The notes below the pieces were generated by a model. It saw only the letters and a program-made list of their open reading frames with translations. It was not told the origin of the DNA and searched no databases. Positions 26,565-35,009 of a stretch of DNA of 64,000 nt are shown here, piece after piece. How positions within the stretch are numbered: the stretch's first letter is position 1; each line of letters starts with the position of its first letter. Made by a program: the position numbers and the translations under genes. Source of the stretch: Clostridiales bacterium (lineage in GTDB: Bacteria; Bacillota; Clostridia; Christensenellales; Christensenellaceae); contig SVGZ01000003.1 in NCBI GenBank assembly GCA_015056045.1, positions 62,001-126,000 of the forward strand, in the 5' to 3' direction.

Positions 26565-28327
26565 CCTCTGTTCAAACGTTCCTGCAGTGCGCGGATCTCC
26601 CGATCAAGCTCTGCGATGCGCAAAAGCGCTTCTCTTCTCTTTTCTTCATCTGCGGCGGCAAATTCTTCCCTTGCCAGGCGCAGCTTATCCTGTTTCATCT
26701 TTATTTTCATCCGAATCGACAAAGTCATGGCGTAATGCGCCTTATTGACGATGCCCTCGGGTTCGCGTACACTGATGAGTTCGGCGAAATCCTGCTTCTC
26801 CTGCGGGTATGCAAGAGAAAACCCACTTATTAATTCGCCGCTGTTCGGCAAAAACCCTTTTTTTATTTGCTCAAAAATATAAAAATATAATTTTTCGTAG
26901 GTTTTGAAATCTTCCGCCGTTAAATCAAGCCCTGTGATGAGATCCGGCTTGGATAAAAGCAGCGCCATGAGCTTCGCTTCTTCCTCAGCATCCTGTGCGG
27001 TTTTCATAAGCATCTGCTCTCTGTTTTCGGGAACGGGGATATTTTTCTCTTCGCCTGTGACCTGTGCTTTGATCGTACTTTCGGAAATGCCTGTTTCGTT
27101 TGCCAAAAACTTGATATAGCGGTCTTTCTGAATTTCGTTTTTCAGGCCGCTGATCAGCTCCGCAGCCTTTGTCGCATAAGCCGTTTTGCTGTCCGCATCG
27201 TTCATGTCGAAATCCATTTTTATGCGGTAGAGCTTAAATTCAAAGCCGCTTCTTGCCTGTTTGGCGAGCTTTACATAGCCGGCTTTGCCGTATTTTTTGC
27301 AGAAATCATCGGGATCCATATTGTTCGGGATCGTGATGACCTTGACGGATAAGCCTTCACCTTCCAGAATATCGACCGCACGATAGGCCGCGTTGATGCC
27401 CGCCATATCGCCGTCATAGGAAATAAAGACGTTCGGGCTGTATCGCTTGATGAGCCTTGCCTGTTCCTTTGTCAGCGCAGTGCCAAGGGAAGCTACGGCA
27501 TTTGTGATCCCTGCAGCATACATGGAGATGACATCCATATACCCTTCCGTCAGAATGATGCTGCGGATGTCGTTTCTCCCGCGGAGCATATTGAGACCAA
27601 AGAGGTTATAGCGCTTGTTGAAGATCGGCGTATCCGAGGAGTTGAGATATTTCGGTTCACCGTCGCCGATGATCCTTCCGCCAAAAGCGATGACTTCGCC
27701 CGAAAGGTTGATGATCGGGATGATGACTCTGTTGCGGAAAATATCATAGGTATTGCCCTTGTTTTGCCGGACGAGGAAAGCATCCATCATTTCCTTCTGC
27801 GTATAGCCTTTTTTCAAAAGATGATCGCGCAGATCGTTGAAGCTGTCTTTCGCATAGCCGATGCCGAATTTGCCGATCAGGTGCGAAAGCTCTCTTTTTT
27901 CCATATATGCATAGCCTGCTCTGCCTTCGGGGCTTTTGATCACGCTGTTGAAATAAAGCGCCGCTTCACGCATCATTTCCGTCAGGCGCTTGCGGTACTG
28001 TTTTTTCTTTTCCCAATCTTTATCGTCCGTTTCCTCCGGCATGGGGATGCCTGCCCTTTCCGCAAGAAAACGCACCGCACCCAGATAATCGAGGTGTTCC
28101 TGTTCCATGATGAAATTGATGACACCGCCGCCTCTTTTGCAGGAGAAGCAATAGAACATTTCCCTATCGGGCGTTACCGTAAAGGAGGCGTTTTTTTCAT
28201 TATGGAATGGGCAAGAAGCCCAATAGCGTGTCCCTTTTTTGGTCAGGCTGACGTAATCGGAAACGACGTCCACTATACTGTTTTTGCTGAGCAGATTGCT
28301 CATCCATTCTTCACTGAATCTTGGCAT
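26561..28327 (-). CDS. dnaG: DNA primase
   Basis: 588 residues. CHC2-type zinc finger (CPFHNEK ... [10 protein letters not shown]) in the first 65 residues, catalytic core, TOPRIM domain ([13 protein letters not shown] and [11 protein letters not shown]), and a C-terminal helicase-interacting part. Synthesises RNA primers at the replication fork. It begins immediately after the dgt stop and overlaps rpoD, the Gram-positive macromolecular-synthesis arrangement. Confidence 0.97.
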   Translation of the reverse strand: MPRFSEEWMSNLLSKNSIVDVVSDYVSLTKKGTRYWASCPFHNEKNASFTVTPDREMFYCFSCKRGGGVINFIMEQEHLDYLGAVRFLAERAGIPMPEETDDKDWEKKKQYRKRLTEMMREAALYFNSVIKSPEGRAGYAYMEKRELSHLIGKFGIGYAKDSFNDLRDHLLKKGYTQKEMMDAFLVRQNKGNTYDIFRNRVIIPIINLSGEVIAFGGRIIGDGEPKYLNSSDTPIFNKRYNLFGLNMLRGRNDIRSIILTEGYMDVISMYAAGITNAVASLGTALTKEQARLIKRYSPNVFISYDGDMAGINAAYRAVDILEGEGLSVKVITIPNNMDPDDFCKKYGKAGYVKLAKQARSGFEFKLYRIKMDFDMNDADSKTAYATKAAELISGLKNEIQKDRYIKFLANETGISESTIKAQVTGEEKNIPVPENREQMLMKTAQDAEEEAKLMALLLSKPDLITGLDLTAEDFKTYEKLYFYIFEQIKKGFLPNSGELISGFSLAYPQEKQDFAELISVREPEGIVNKAHYAMTLSIRMKIKMKQDKLRLAREEFAAADEEKRREALLRIAELDREIRALQERLNRG

Positions 28328-29335
28328 TTATAAACTCTGTATGGGGTTCCAACCCTTGGGAACATAAAGTTCCGCATATCTTGAGATGATGTAGGCGTCC
28401 GTCATGCCGGCGATATAATCGGCAACGCAGCGCTCTTTTCCTTCTTTTTCGATCTGCCTGTAAATATAGTTCGGCAGTTCGGAGAGATTTTTCATATAAT
28501 ATTCAAAAAGGTGGGCGATCACGCCGTCGACCTTTTTTTCTTCCGCTTTGGCGTAGGGATTTGTATAGACCTCGCTGAACATGAAATCACGCAGAAGCTC
28601 CGTCGCACGGGCAAATGCATCGCTCTGCATAAGGCAGTTTTTCCCTTCGCTCACGTTTACGATGTCGTTTATCATATTACCGATGCGCCTGCTGTGCGTT
28701 TCGCCAAGGATCTCGGTACAGGCTTTGGGCAAGTCCTCATTTTTCAGAATACCGGCACGGATAGCATCGTCGATATCGTGATTCAGGTAAGCGATCCTGT
28801 CGGAAAAATTGACCGCCATGCCTTCCAAGGTTTCGGGTCTGAGTGATTTTTTGTGGTTTAAGATGCCGTCCAGCACTTCGTGCGTCAGGTTTAAGCCCAT
28901 GCCGTTTTTTTCGATCATGGTGACGACACGGATGCTCTGTTCATTATGCGAAAAAGGGAGGATCGTGTCAAGTGCCCGCTCGCCTGCATGGCCAAAAGGC
29001 GTATGCCCAAGGTCATGGCCAAGCGCAATGGCTTCGGTAAGGTCTTCGTTGAGGCTGAGCGCTTTGGCGATGGTCCTTGCGATCTGCGAAACTTCCATCG
29101 TGTGCGTAAGCCTTGTGCGGTAATGGCTGCTGTCGGGGTATAAAAAGACCTGCGTTTTATCCTTCATGCGGCGGAAAGCCTTGCAATGGATGATCCTGTC
29201 ACGGTCACGCATATATTCTGTGCGGAGATCGCCTTCTTCCTCGGGTCGCAATCTGCCCTTTGTGTTTTCACATTTGGCGGCATATGGCGATAAAAGCAGC
29301 GCCTCCTGTTTATAAATTCTCTCCCTGATGGTCAA
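28328..29335 (-). CDS. dgt: dGTP triphosphohydrolase-like HD protein
   Basis: 335 residues. HD-domain metal ligands in RTRLTHTMEVSQIAR and LGHDLGHTPFGHAGE, with the family's SHNEQSIRVV and DRIAYLNHDIDDA. Hydrolyses dNTPs to nucleoside and triphosphate. First gene of a dgt-dnaG-rpoD operon; the same order is found in many Clostridia. Confidence 0.93.
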   Translation of the reverse strand: MTIRERIYKQEALLLSPYAAKCENTKGRLRPEEEGDLRTEYMRDRDRIIHCKAFRRMKDKTQVFLYPDSSHYRTRLTHTMEVSQIARTIAKALSLNEDLTEAIALGHDLGHTPFGHAGERALDTILPFSHNEQSIRVVTMIEKNGMGLNLTHEVLDGILNHKKSLRPETLEGMAVNFSDRIAYLNHDIDDAIRAGILKNEDLPKACTEILGETHSRRIGNMINDIVNVSEGKNCLMQSDAFARATELLRDFMFSEVYTNPYAKAEEKKVDGVIAHLFEYYMKNLSELPNYIYRQIEKEGKERCVADYIAGMTDAYIISRYAELYVPKGWNPIQSL

Positions 29336-29460
29336 AAGCTTCTCACCTCACATTCCTACATATATATATTTCTCCATCGGAGTCGGAAAATCCTCTTTTT
29401 TTCCTGAAAATTTGCCGGAAAATCTTAAAAAAATGAAGATGATTGCGTGAATACAGCATT

Positions 29461-29603
29461 TCTTTATCGTCGAAGGAACAATCCCTCCGTCTTTCGCTAT
29501 GCGAAAGCCACCTCCCTTTCACAAGGGAGGCTTTTTTAACTTAGAAATCGATCATAAATCATAGCGAATAATACATTCGGGCGCGGAAACCACGCCCCTA
29601 CGG
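29461..29603 (-). repeat. Composite repeat: REP unit, 40-bp linker and CCTCCC element
   Basis: Read on the minus strand: REP (29579-29601), the linker CGAATG...ATCGATTTCTAAGTT, then a CCTCCC element with stem CTTTCGC/GCGAAAG and the tail GATTGTTCCTTCGAC. Two further copies of this arrangement are at 31400-31610 and 42896-43180. The 29336-29890 gap has no gene. Confidence 0.8.
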
Positions 29604-29683
29604 ATGCTTCAAAGTTGACTCTAAAAACAGAAACTTGGCTCTCCCTCTGGTTGCTCATGTAATATAATTTGGATCGTAAAAGA

Positions 29684-29850
29684 ACAATCCCTCCGTCAAA
29701 AATCAAAGATCCTTGACACCTCCGCCGAGTTTTGCGTCAGCAATACTCGCATTCACAAGGGAGGCATTATATTTGAAATCGTTTTGCGTCAGCAATACGC
29801 CGAGTTTTGCGTCAGCAATACGCCGAGTTTTGCGTCAGCAATACTCGCTA
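29684..29850. repeat. CCTCCC element interrupted by micro-hairpins, with tandem amplification
   Basis: A minus-oriented CCTCCC element is split within its CACCTCC arm by GAGTTTTGCGTCAGCAATAC; just downstream the same 23-nt unit recurs three times in tandem (about 29781-29847) with loop GTCA. Confidence 0.8.
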
Positions 29851-29866
29851 TCACTTAAAAAAAGAA

Positions 29867-29883
29867 GGCTTGCATTGCAAGCC
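29867..29883 (-). terminator. Intrinsic terminator of the IreB-RuvX-DUF1292 operon
   Basis: GGCTTGC / GCAAGCC stem with ATT loop, T run on the minus strand beyond it. Confidence 0.85.
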
Positions 29884-29890
29884 ACTTTTT

Positions 29891-30175
29891 TTAATCTTCT
29901 TCGTAGTACTGTTTTTCAAATTCGTGCCAGACGCGGTCGAGTTCTTCTTCACTTTCGATGGGTTCGAAGAGGTCGCCTTCTTCGTCTTCGATGAGCCTGA
30001 GGATGAGAACTTCGTCTTCAGCGATCTCATCGTTGGGTTCGGCGGGTGTCAGCGCGATATAGAAATCTTCGCCGCAGGGGAAAGTCATAACCTGTTCAAA
30101 ATCCACAACGTTGCCGGCATCATCTTCGAGGCTGATGATAGCGCTGTCATCATATACTTCGTTTTTCTTGCTCAT
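29891..30175 (-). CDS. DUF1292 family protein
   Basis: 94 residues, strongly acidic; SAIISLEDDAGNVVDFEQV and LILRLIEDEEGDLFEPIESEEE are typical of the DUF1292 (YrzB-like) family. Function unknown. Conserved near ruvX and ireB homologues in Firmicutes, here separated from ruvX by a ~140-nt gap containing a duplicated ruvX 3' end. Confidence 0.9.
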   Translation of the reverse strand: MSKKNEVYDDSAIISLEDDAGNVVDFEQVMTFPCGEDFYIALTPAEPNDEIAEDEVLILRLIEDEEGDLFEPIESEEELDRVWHEFEKQYYEED

Positions 30176-30226
30176 AATTGCGTGTGCTTCCGCAAGGGCG
30201 AAAGCTTCCTTTCTTATTATAAAAGT

Positions 30227-30285
30227 TTATTTCAGATATTCTTCCCAAGCCTTTCGGTCTATAAAACCCTGTAATATTGCAGGCG
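30227..30285 (-). pseudogene. Orphan duplicate of the ruvX 3' end
   Basis: The minus strand encodes ILQGFIDRKAWEEYLK and a stop, against ILQGFIDRQAWTEYLK at the end of intact ruvX. The two copies have an 88-bp offset and have drifted at DNA level. No start codon or upstream coding part exists. Confidence 0.8.
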
Positions 30286-30314
30286 ATACTGCACTGCATC
30301 TTTCATTACAAGAT

Positions 30315-30758
30315 TTACTTCAGATATTCTGTCCAAGCCTGTCTGTCGATGAAGCCTTGCAGTATCGCCACTGCCGCCATCTTATCGACAACTTTTCTTC
30401 TGTCTTTCCTTCGCATATCGGCTTCGATGAGGAGCTTTTCCGCAAAAACGGTCGTCAAGCGCTCATCTTCAAAAGCGAGCGGAAGGCCGGATTTTTCCTG
30501 CAGCTTTTCGGCAAAGAGCTGGACTTTTTCCGCCATCGGGCCAAGAGTCCCGTTCATATTTTTTGGCAGACCGCAGACGATCAGCTCAACGGAATTTTCC
30601 TTGATCACATTGCAGATGTGTAAAAGATCCGCTTCTTCATCGCCTTTTCTTGTATAGCTCTCAAGCCCTTGCGCCGTGATGCGCATCGGGTCGGAAACGG
30701 CGATCCCTATTCTTCTATCGCCCATATCGAGCGCCATGATCCTCTTCTGATAAATCAT
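30315..30758 (-). CDS. ruvX: RuvX/YqgF putative pre-16S rRNA nuclease
   Basis: 147 residues, RNase H-like fold: IMALDMGDRRIGIAVSDP with the catalytic Asp, LIVCGLPKNMNGT, and FEDERLTTVFAEKLL. Acts in 16S rRNA 5'-end maturation, once proposed as a Holliday-junction resolvase. Starts one base inside the preceding ireB-like gene's stop. Confidence 0.94.
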   Translation of the reverse strand: MIYQKRIMALDMGDRRIGIAVSDPMRITAQGLESYTRKGDEEADLLHICNVIKENSVELIVCGLPKNMNGTLGPMAEKVQLFAEKLQEKSGLPLAFEDERLTTVFAEKLLIEADMRRKDRRKVVDKMAAVAILQGFIDRQAWTEYLK

Positions 30759-31015
30759 CAGTCTTTAGAAAACTCCTCGATATAGGAGGAAACGATCTCT
30801 TCCAAGACCTGATCTCTGTCAAGACGGGAGATCAGCTTTCTTGCATCGTTGTAGCTTGTGATATAGGTCGGATCACCGGAAACGATATAACCGACGAGCT
30901 GATTCATCGGGTCATAGCCCTTTTCCTTCATTGCAAGGCAAACAAGCCTCAAAATCCCACGAACGGGATTTTCCATATCTTTATTAAATGAAAATTTCGT
31001 CGTCTTATCAAACAT
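30758..31015 (-). CDS. IreB-like regulatory phosphoprotein (UPF0297/DUF965)
   Basis: 85 residues: [19 protein letters not shown] and [20 protein letters not shown] are signatures. In Enterococcus the homologue IreB is a Ser/Thr-kinase (IreK) substrate affecting cephalosporin resistance. Leads the IreB-RuvX-DUF1292 operon; alaS, often upstream, is absent here. AAAGGAG precedes the ATG. Confidence 0.94.
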   Translation of the reverse strand: MFDKTTKFSFNKDMENPVRGILRLVCLAMKEKGYDPMNQLVGYIVSGDPTYITSYNDARKLISRLDRDQVLEEIVSSYIEEFSKD

Positions 31016-31040
31016 CGGTGAAACTCCTTTCCTATGGCTT

Positions 31041-31069
31041 TATTATAACAGCAAGAGGGTCACTTTTCA
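31041..31069 (-). promoter_or_regulatory. Promoter of the ireB-like operon
   Basis: Minus strand TTGAAA, 17 nt, TATAAT, about 30 nt before the start codon. Confidence 0.8.
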
Positions 31070-31144
31070 ATCACATCATTGGAGAATTTAAAACTTATAC
31101 ACAAATGACGGCATATTCTGCCGTCACTTATCACAATATCTTGT

Positions 31145-31300
31145 TTAGAGGCACATTTCGTGCAGTTTTCTTGCCAGGCAGCGCTTGCCCTTATGCATCA
31201 TACGGCAAAGCTCCGGCGAGACCTTTGGGTAAAGCATCGCGCCAATCATTGCACCCATCATGCCGCAAGCCGCTACACATACGATCGAACTTGTTTTCAT
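31145..31300 (-). CDS. Small single-pass membrane protein, 51 aa (below ORF-track cut-off)
   Basis: Read directly from the minus strand: MKTSSIVCVAACGMMGAMIG followed by AMLYPKVSPE and a basic Cys-containing tail ending LHEMCL. One hydrophobic Gly/Met/Ala-rich segment near the N-terminus, then a basic cytoplasmic-looking tail, reminiscent of short YtxH-like stress proteins. The SD GAGGTG lies 6 nt before the ATG, which argues for translation. No assignment possible. Confidence 0.55.
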   Translation of the reverse strand: MKTSSIVCVAACGMMGAMIGAMLYPKVSPELCRMMHKGKRCLARKLHEMCL

Positions 31301-31394
31301 TGCAACACCTCATTTCGATTTTTTCTTAGTGTTGCCTTTTTTCGGGAAATTATGCGGAAAATAATTTTTAATATAAAAGCAGTTTTTGAAGTAT

Positions 31395-31734
31395 TCATAA
31401 GGGTTTCCGCGCCCGAATGAATTTATCGCTATGATTTGCGATTGATTTTCAAGTTTTAAAAATATAAAGCCTCCCTTGTGAAAGGGAGGTGGCTTTCGCA
31501 TAGCGAAAGACGGAGGGATTGTTCCTTCGACAATAAAGAGATTCAAACAATCCCTCAGTCATATTTGCAAACGAAACACTGCGGGCGATCAATGATCGCC
31601 CCTACAATTTTAATCAGATTGTTTTTCTGCTCTTTTTCCAAGTGAATTATCTTTTTCTCCGTAGGGGCGTGGTTTCCGCGCCCGTTTAATCCTTACCCTA
31701 TGTTATTAATTTCGGGAGGGGTAACCCCCCCTAC
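31395..31734. repeat. Composite repeat copy 2 and REP pair
   Basis: Plus orientation: remnant REP (about 31402-31415), linker, CCTCCC element (31469-31523), tail, REP at 31583-31605 (minus), then a REP pair with outward GTAG feet at 31661-31683 (plus) and 31714-31734 (minus), the REPIN arrangement. No gene between 31301 and 31814. Confidence 0.8.
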
Positions 31735-31769
31735 AGTCTGAAAGATAGTTTTGATATTCTTTTTCACGA

Positions 31770-31804
31770 AAAAACACCTCCCTGCGAGTTTTCACGCAGG
31801 GAGG
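31770..31804 (-). terminator. Intrinsic terminator of the cysteine desulfurase gene
   Basis: CCTCCCTGCG / CGCAGGGAGG perfect 10-bp stem; T run on the minus strand. Confidence 0.9.
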
Positions 31805-31814
31805 CTCTTATTCT

Positions 31815-32960
31815 TTAATACACCGGCGAAATCGACCTGATCCGCAGAACAACTCTCTTTAAAATCTCCACGGCCTGATCAACTTCCTCCATCGTGTTCA
31901 TATGCCCGAGGCTCAGACGAATCGAATGTTTCGCTTCCGATTCCGAAAGACCCATCGCAAGAAGCACGTGCGAAGCCTCCGCTGCACCTGCGGAACAAGC
32001 TGAACCGCCTGAAGCGGCAAGTCCTTCCATATCAAGGCTCAAAAGAACCGCATCGCTTCCTGCACCGGGAAAACGGAAATTAACTGTACCGGGCAGCCTG
32101 TGTTCACGGTTTCCGTTGAGATAGACATCGGGAATTTCCGCAAAAATGCGCTTTTCCAGATGTTCACGCATGGCGCTGATCCTTGCGGTCTCTTCCTGCA
32201 TTTCCGACACGGCAAGAGAAAGTGCAGTTCCCATTGCCACGATCGAAGCCGTGTTTTCCGTACCGGGTCTTTGGTTGCGTTCCTGTGCACCACCACGCAT
32301 AAGTTTGGCAATGTTCACACCGTCACGAATATACAGCGCACCAACGCCTTTGGGCGCATGAAATTTATGTGCAGAAATCGAAAGCAGGTCGATGTTTTCC
32401 GCTTCCACATCGATGGGCAGATGCCCCGCCGCCTGCACCGCATCCGTATGGAATAAAATGCCGTGTTCACGGGCAAGTTTGCCGATTGCAGCGATCTCAT
32501 TGACAGTCCCGACTTCGTTGTTCGCATACATGATGCTGATGAGTGCAGTATCCTCTCGGATCTCTTTTGCAACGGCTTCGGCGGTAATGCGACCGGTTTT
32601 ATCGGGCTTGACATAGGAAACCGAGAATCCCTGTTCTTCCAAACGTTCGCAGGTATATAAAACGGCATGATGCTCGACCATAGAGGTGATCATGTGCTTG
32701 CCTTTTGCCAAAGCCATCGCGCCTGTGATCGCCCAGTTATCGCTTTCCGTTCCGCAGCTCGTAAAAAAGATCTCACGCGGAAGCTTTGCACCGATGGCAG
32801 AAGCGACCTGTTTTCTCGCCTTTTCGATGAGGCTGTGCGCAGATCTTCCCATGGCGTAAAGCGAAGAAGGGTTGCCGTATTCTTCCGATAAAACGGGAAG
32901 CATGCTTTCAATAACTTCCGGGCGGACTTTTGTCGTTGCCGCATTATCAAAATAGATCAT
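31815..32960 (-). CDS. Cysteine desulfurase (NifS/IscS family)
   Basis: 381 residues: MIYFDNAATTKVRPEVIESM, TSCGTESDNWAI, HTDAVQAAGHLPID, SAHKFHAPKGVGALYIR with the PLP Lys, and SGGSACSAG with the catalytic Cys of group I enzymes. Supplies sulfur from cysteine for iron-sulfur clusters or thiolated tRNA. No iscU, mnmA or iscR is adjacent, so the partner pathway is undecided. Confidence 0.93.
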   Translation of the reverse strand: MIYFDNAATTKVRPEVIESMLPVLSEEYGNPSSLYAMGRSAHSLIEKARKQVASAIGAKLPREIFFTSCGTESDNWAITGAMALAKGKHMITSMVEHHAVLYTCERLEEQGFSVSYVKPDKTGRITAEAVAKEIREDTALISIMYANNEVGTVNEIAAIGKLAREHGILFHTDAVQAAGHLPIDVEAENIDLLSISAHKFHAPKGVGALYIRDGVNIAKLMRGGAQERNQRPGTENTASIVAMGTALSLAVSEMQEETARISAMREHLEKRIFAEIPDVYLNGNREHRLPGTVNFRFPGAGSDAVLLSLDMEGLAASGGSACSAGAAEASHVLLAMGLSESEAKHSIRLSLGHMNTMEEVDQAVEILKRVVLRIRSISPVY

Positions 32961-32969
32961 ATTGACTCC

Positions 32970-32996
32970 GAAAAAAGATGCCCTTTTTTATGAGCA
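32970..32996 (-). terminator. Intrinsic terminator of the nrdR-pgeF transcript
   Basis: Minus strand GATGCTC pairs with GGGCATC (one wobble) followed by T6. Confidence 0.75.
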
Positions 32997-33008
32997 TCCC
33001 CAAATATT

Positions 33009-33839
33009 TTAGATAAATTCGATCACAGAAGCGTGTGCGCCTGTGTTTTTCTTATCCCTGCGGTAAGAATAGAAAAGCTCCGGATTGCAATAGGTGCAAT
33101 GCTCGGAAAGCGTGATATTTTCCGCAGGAATGCCGAGTTTTTTCAGCTGCATCAGGCAGGCCATCGGCAGATCGACAAAGAGCTTGCCTTCGCGTTTGAT
33201 GATCAGGCTTTCGCCAAATCTTTCGCGGAAAAGCGATGCGACATCTTCCTGCACTTCAAAACAGCAGGCTTTGATCGAAGGCCCAAGGCCGAAAATGATA
33301 TCCTCCGGCATAACGCCGTAAAGTGCCGTGAGTTTCCCCATAATCGAGCCGAAAACGCCCTCATAAATGCCTCTCCAGCCTGCATGACAGACGCCTGCAG
33401 TTCTTCCCTTTTTATCGGCAAAGAAGATCGGCGTGCAGTCTGCGTGGATCGTTGCGGCAACGATCTCTTTCTGATCGATGATGATGCCGTCGCAGAAAGG
33501 CAGCTCGTTTTCACGGAAGAGGCCCATGCCCCTGTGTTCCAGATCGACCCGTTCGAGGTTGATCCCGTGTTCATAATGGCAGATGACGACCTTGTTTTCA
33601 TCAAAGCCGACCGCATTGGCAAAACGGGAAAAATTCTTCTCGACATTGCCCGGTGTCATTTCGCGCTTAAAGCTCATGTTCAGGCTTTTCTGGTTGCCTT
33701 CGGAAACACCGCCGATCCTTGTGGAAAAAGCGTGCCGAAGGAAGCCCAGCTCCGAAAAAGCGGGGATCGTATAATAGACGACGCCCTGATTTTCCGCAAT
33801 GGCGAAGCCTTTTTTAACTTTTGCCAGATAATCCTTCAT
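33009..33839 (-). CDS. PgeF/YlmD-type laccase-domain purine nucleoside phosphorylase
   Basis: 276 residues of the former DUF152/YfiH family: STRIGGVS, IHADCTPIFFAD, VCHAGWRG and GPSIKACCFEV carry the zinc-binding His-Cys-His set. Family members phosphorolyse or deaminate purine nucleosides; the E. coli homologue is linked to peptidoglycan editing. Overlaps nrdR by 4 nt (ATGA) and is the second gene of that operon. Confidence 0.9.
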   Translation of the reverse strand: MKDYLAKVKKGFAIAENQGVVYYTIPAFSELGFLRHAFSTRIGGVSEGNQKSLNMSFKREMTPGNVEKNFSRFANAVGFDENKVVICHYEHGINLERVDLEHRGMGLFRENELPFCDGIIIDQKEIVAATIHADCTPIFFADKKGRTAGVCHAGWRGIYEGVFGSIMGKLTALYGVMPEDIIFGLGPSIKACCFEVQEDVASLFRERFGESLIIKREGKLFVDLPMACLMQLKKLGIPAENITLSEHCTYCNPELFYSYRRDKKNTGAHASVIEFI

Positions 33840-34288
33840 CGTTTGATGAGCTGTTTTAATTCAGCCATAAAGGTATCGACGTCTTTGAATTCCCTGTAAA
33901 CAGAGGCAAAGCGGACGTATGCGACCTCGTCTGTTTCCTTGAGGGCATCCATGACCATTTCGCCGATCTCTTTGACGGGGACTTCGTTCCGGACGTCGTT
34001 CGAGACTTTTCTTTCGATGGAAATAGCGATGGACTCGATCTTATCCATGGAAACGTTGCGCTTTTCGCAGGCTTTGATGATGCCTCTTTTGATTTTTTCG
34101 ATGTCAAACTGCTCTCTTGTGCCGTCTTTTTTGACGACCATGATCGCACCGCGTTCTGCCTTTTCGTATGTTGTGAAACGCCTTCCGCACTGGATGCATT
34201 CACGCCTTCTGCGGATGGATGTACCGTCATCAAGCGGTCTGGAATCCACTACCTTGCTGTCGCTGCAGCCGCAAAAAATACACTTCAT
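33836..34288 (-). CDS. nrdR: Transcriptional repressor NrdR
   Basis: 150 residues: zinc ribbon CIFCG ... CIQCG within the first 35 residues followed by an ATP-cone domain (MVVKKDGTREQFDIEKI). Represses ribonucleotide reductase genes according to ATP/dATP level; no nrd gene or NrdR box was noted nearby. Confidence 0.96.
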   Translation of the reverse strand: MKCIFCGCSDSKVVDSRPLDDGTSIRRRRECIQCGRRFTTYEKAERGAIMVVKKDGTREQFDIEKIKRGIIKACEKRNVSMDKIESIAISIERKVSNDVRNEVPVKEIGEMVMDALKETDEVAYVRFASVYREFKDVDTFMAELKQLIKR

Positions 34289-34312
34289 ATTTTCTCCTGT
34301 GTTAAAAAAACC

Positions 34313-34567
34313 TTACTTTACCGTCTCGCAGAGCGAAACATCCACCTCGACAAGAACGGTATCATCCCCGAATTTGACGATATTTCCAAAAGGGATCACG
34401 ATCTGTTTTGTATAAAAGACCCCGAGGAAACTATTGCATGGCATCGGCACGGCGATCGCACAGATCCTTCCCGAGCATTCATCCAGAATGAGGTCCGAAA
34501 TGCAGCCGAGCCTTGCGCCGTCTATTAAGTTGATGACCTGTTTTTGCCTCAAATGACAATACCGCAA
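34313..34567 (-). CDS. YlmC/YmxH family PRC-barrel sporulation-type protein
   Basis: 84 residues from a TTG at 34567 preceded by GGGGGTG. VINLIDGARLGCISDLILDE and IVIPFGNIVKFGDDTVLVE match the PRC-barrel of the YlmC/YmxH family, which is tied to sporulation in Clostridia and Bacilli. The tool's ORF (34852) reads through a tRNA antisense strand; those upstream residues are spurious. Confidence 0.85.
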   Translation of the reverse strand: MRYCHLRQKQVINLIDGARLGCISDLILDECSGRICAIAVPMPCNSFLGVFYTKQIVIPFGNIVKFGDDTVLVEVDVSLCETVK

Positions 34568-34676
34568 GATAAACACCCCCACAGTGTATATTATGCGCAA
34601 TATATCATTTAAGTTCATTATAGCATGGCATTCCCCGCTTTGCAAAAAATATTCTCCCCGTTTCAAAAGTTTTTTA

Positions 34677-34705
34677 TTGCATTCGGCATTTATTGGGATT
34701 ATAAT
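34677..34705 (+). promoter_or_regulatory. Promoter of tRNA-Ala
   Basis: TTGCAT, 17 nt, TATAAT, 12 nt before the mature tRNA start. Confidence 0.8.
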
Positions 34706-34717
34706 GTTTTTGTCCGT

Positions 34718-34793
34718 GGGGGTATGGCTCAGTTGGTAGAGCGTCGCGTTCGCAATGCGAAGGCCAGGGGTTCGAATCCCCTTATCTCCACCA
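34718..34793 (+). tRNA. tRNA-Ala (anticodon CGC)
   Basis: Cloverleaf with GGGGGTA/TATCTCC acceptor including the G3-U70 pair that identifies alanine tRNAs, anticodon loop TTCGCAA giving CGC, and encoded CCA. Confidence 0.95.
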
Positions 34794-34827
34794 AAATCGG
34801 CGAGGTTCGAAAGAACTTTGCCGATTT
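34794..34827 (+). terminator. Terminator of tRNA-Ala
   Basis: AAATCGGC ... GCCGATTT hairpin followed by a T-rich stretch. Confidence 0.8.
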
Positions 34828-34867
34828 TACTTTTTCCCTTTTCACTCTTCACTTTTCCCTGTTTATT

Positions 34868-34882
34868 GCCGATTTTGGTGGA
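34868..34882 (-). repeat. Inverted 15-bp copy of the tRNA-Ala 3' end
   Basis: Exact reverse complement of TCCACCAAAATCGGC at 34787-34801, which spans the tRNA 3' end and the start of its terminator. Confidence 0.75.
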
Positions 34883-34950
34883 AGTAACAGGTAAGTGAGT
34901 TTTCCTCCGGAAAAACTCAGTGAATAGTGAAGAAGTTTAGGAATCTATTT

Positions 34951-34993
34951 CGTGACCATTCATGACCATTTCATGACCATTTCATGACAAATT
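34951..34993 (+). repeat. Iteron-like tandem repeats
   Basis: Four consecutive units of CATGACCATT(T) at 34951, 34961, 34972 and 34983 with 10-11-bp spacing, the first and last imperfect. They lie 17 nt beyond the stop of a phage-type replication gene. Confidence 0.7.
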
Positions 34994-35009
34994 CCAAAAT
35001 CACTTTTTT

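Noticed and set aside
29781-29847. Possible CRISPR array from regularly spaced short repeats
   Set aside because: Units are contiguous hairpins without unique spacers, and no cas gene is present.
34568-34852. N-terminal extension of the YlmC-like ORF (GIRTPGLRIANATLYQLSHTP)
   Set aside because: It is antisense to tRNA-Ala; the real start is the TTG at 34567 with a good SD.
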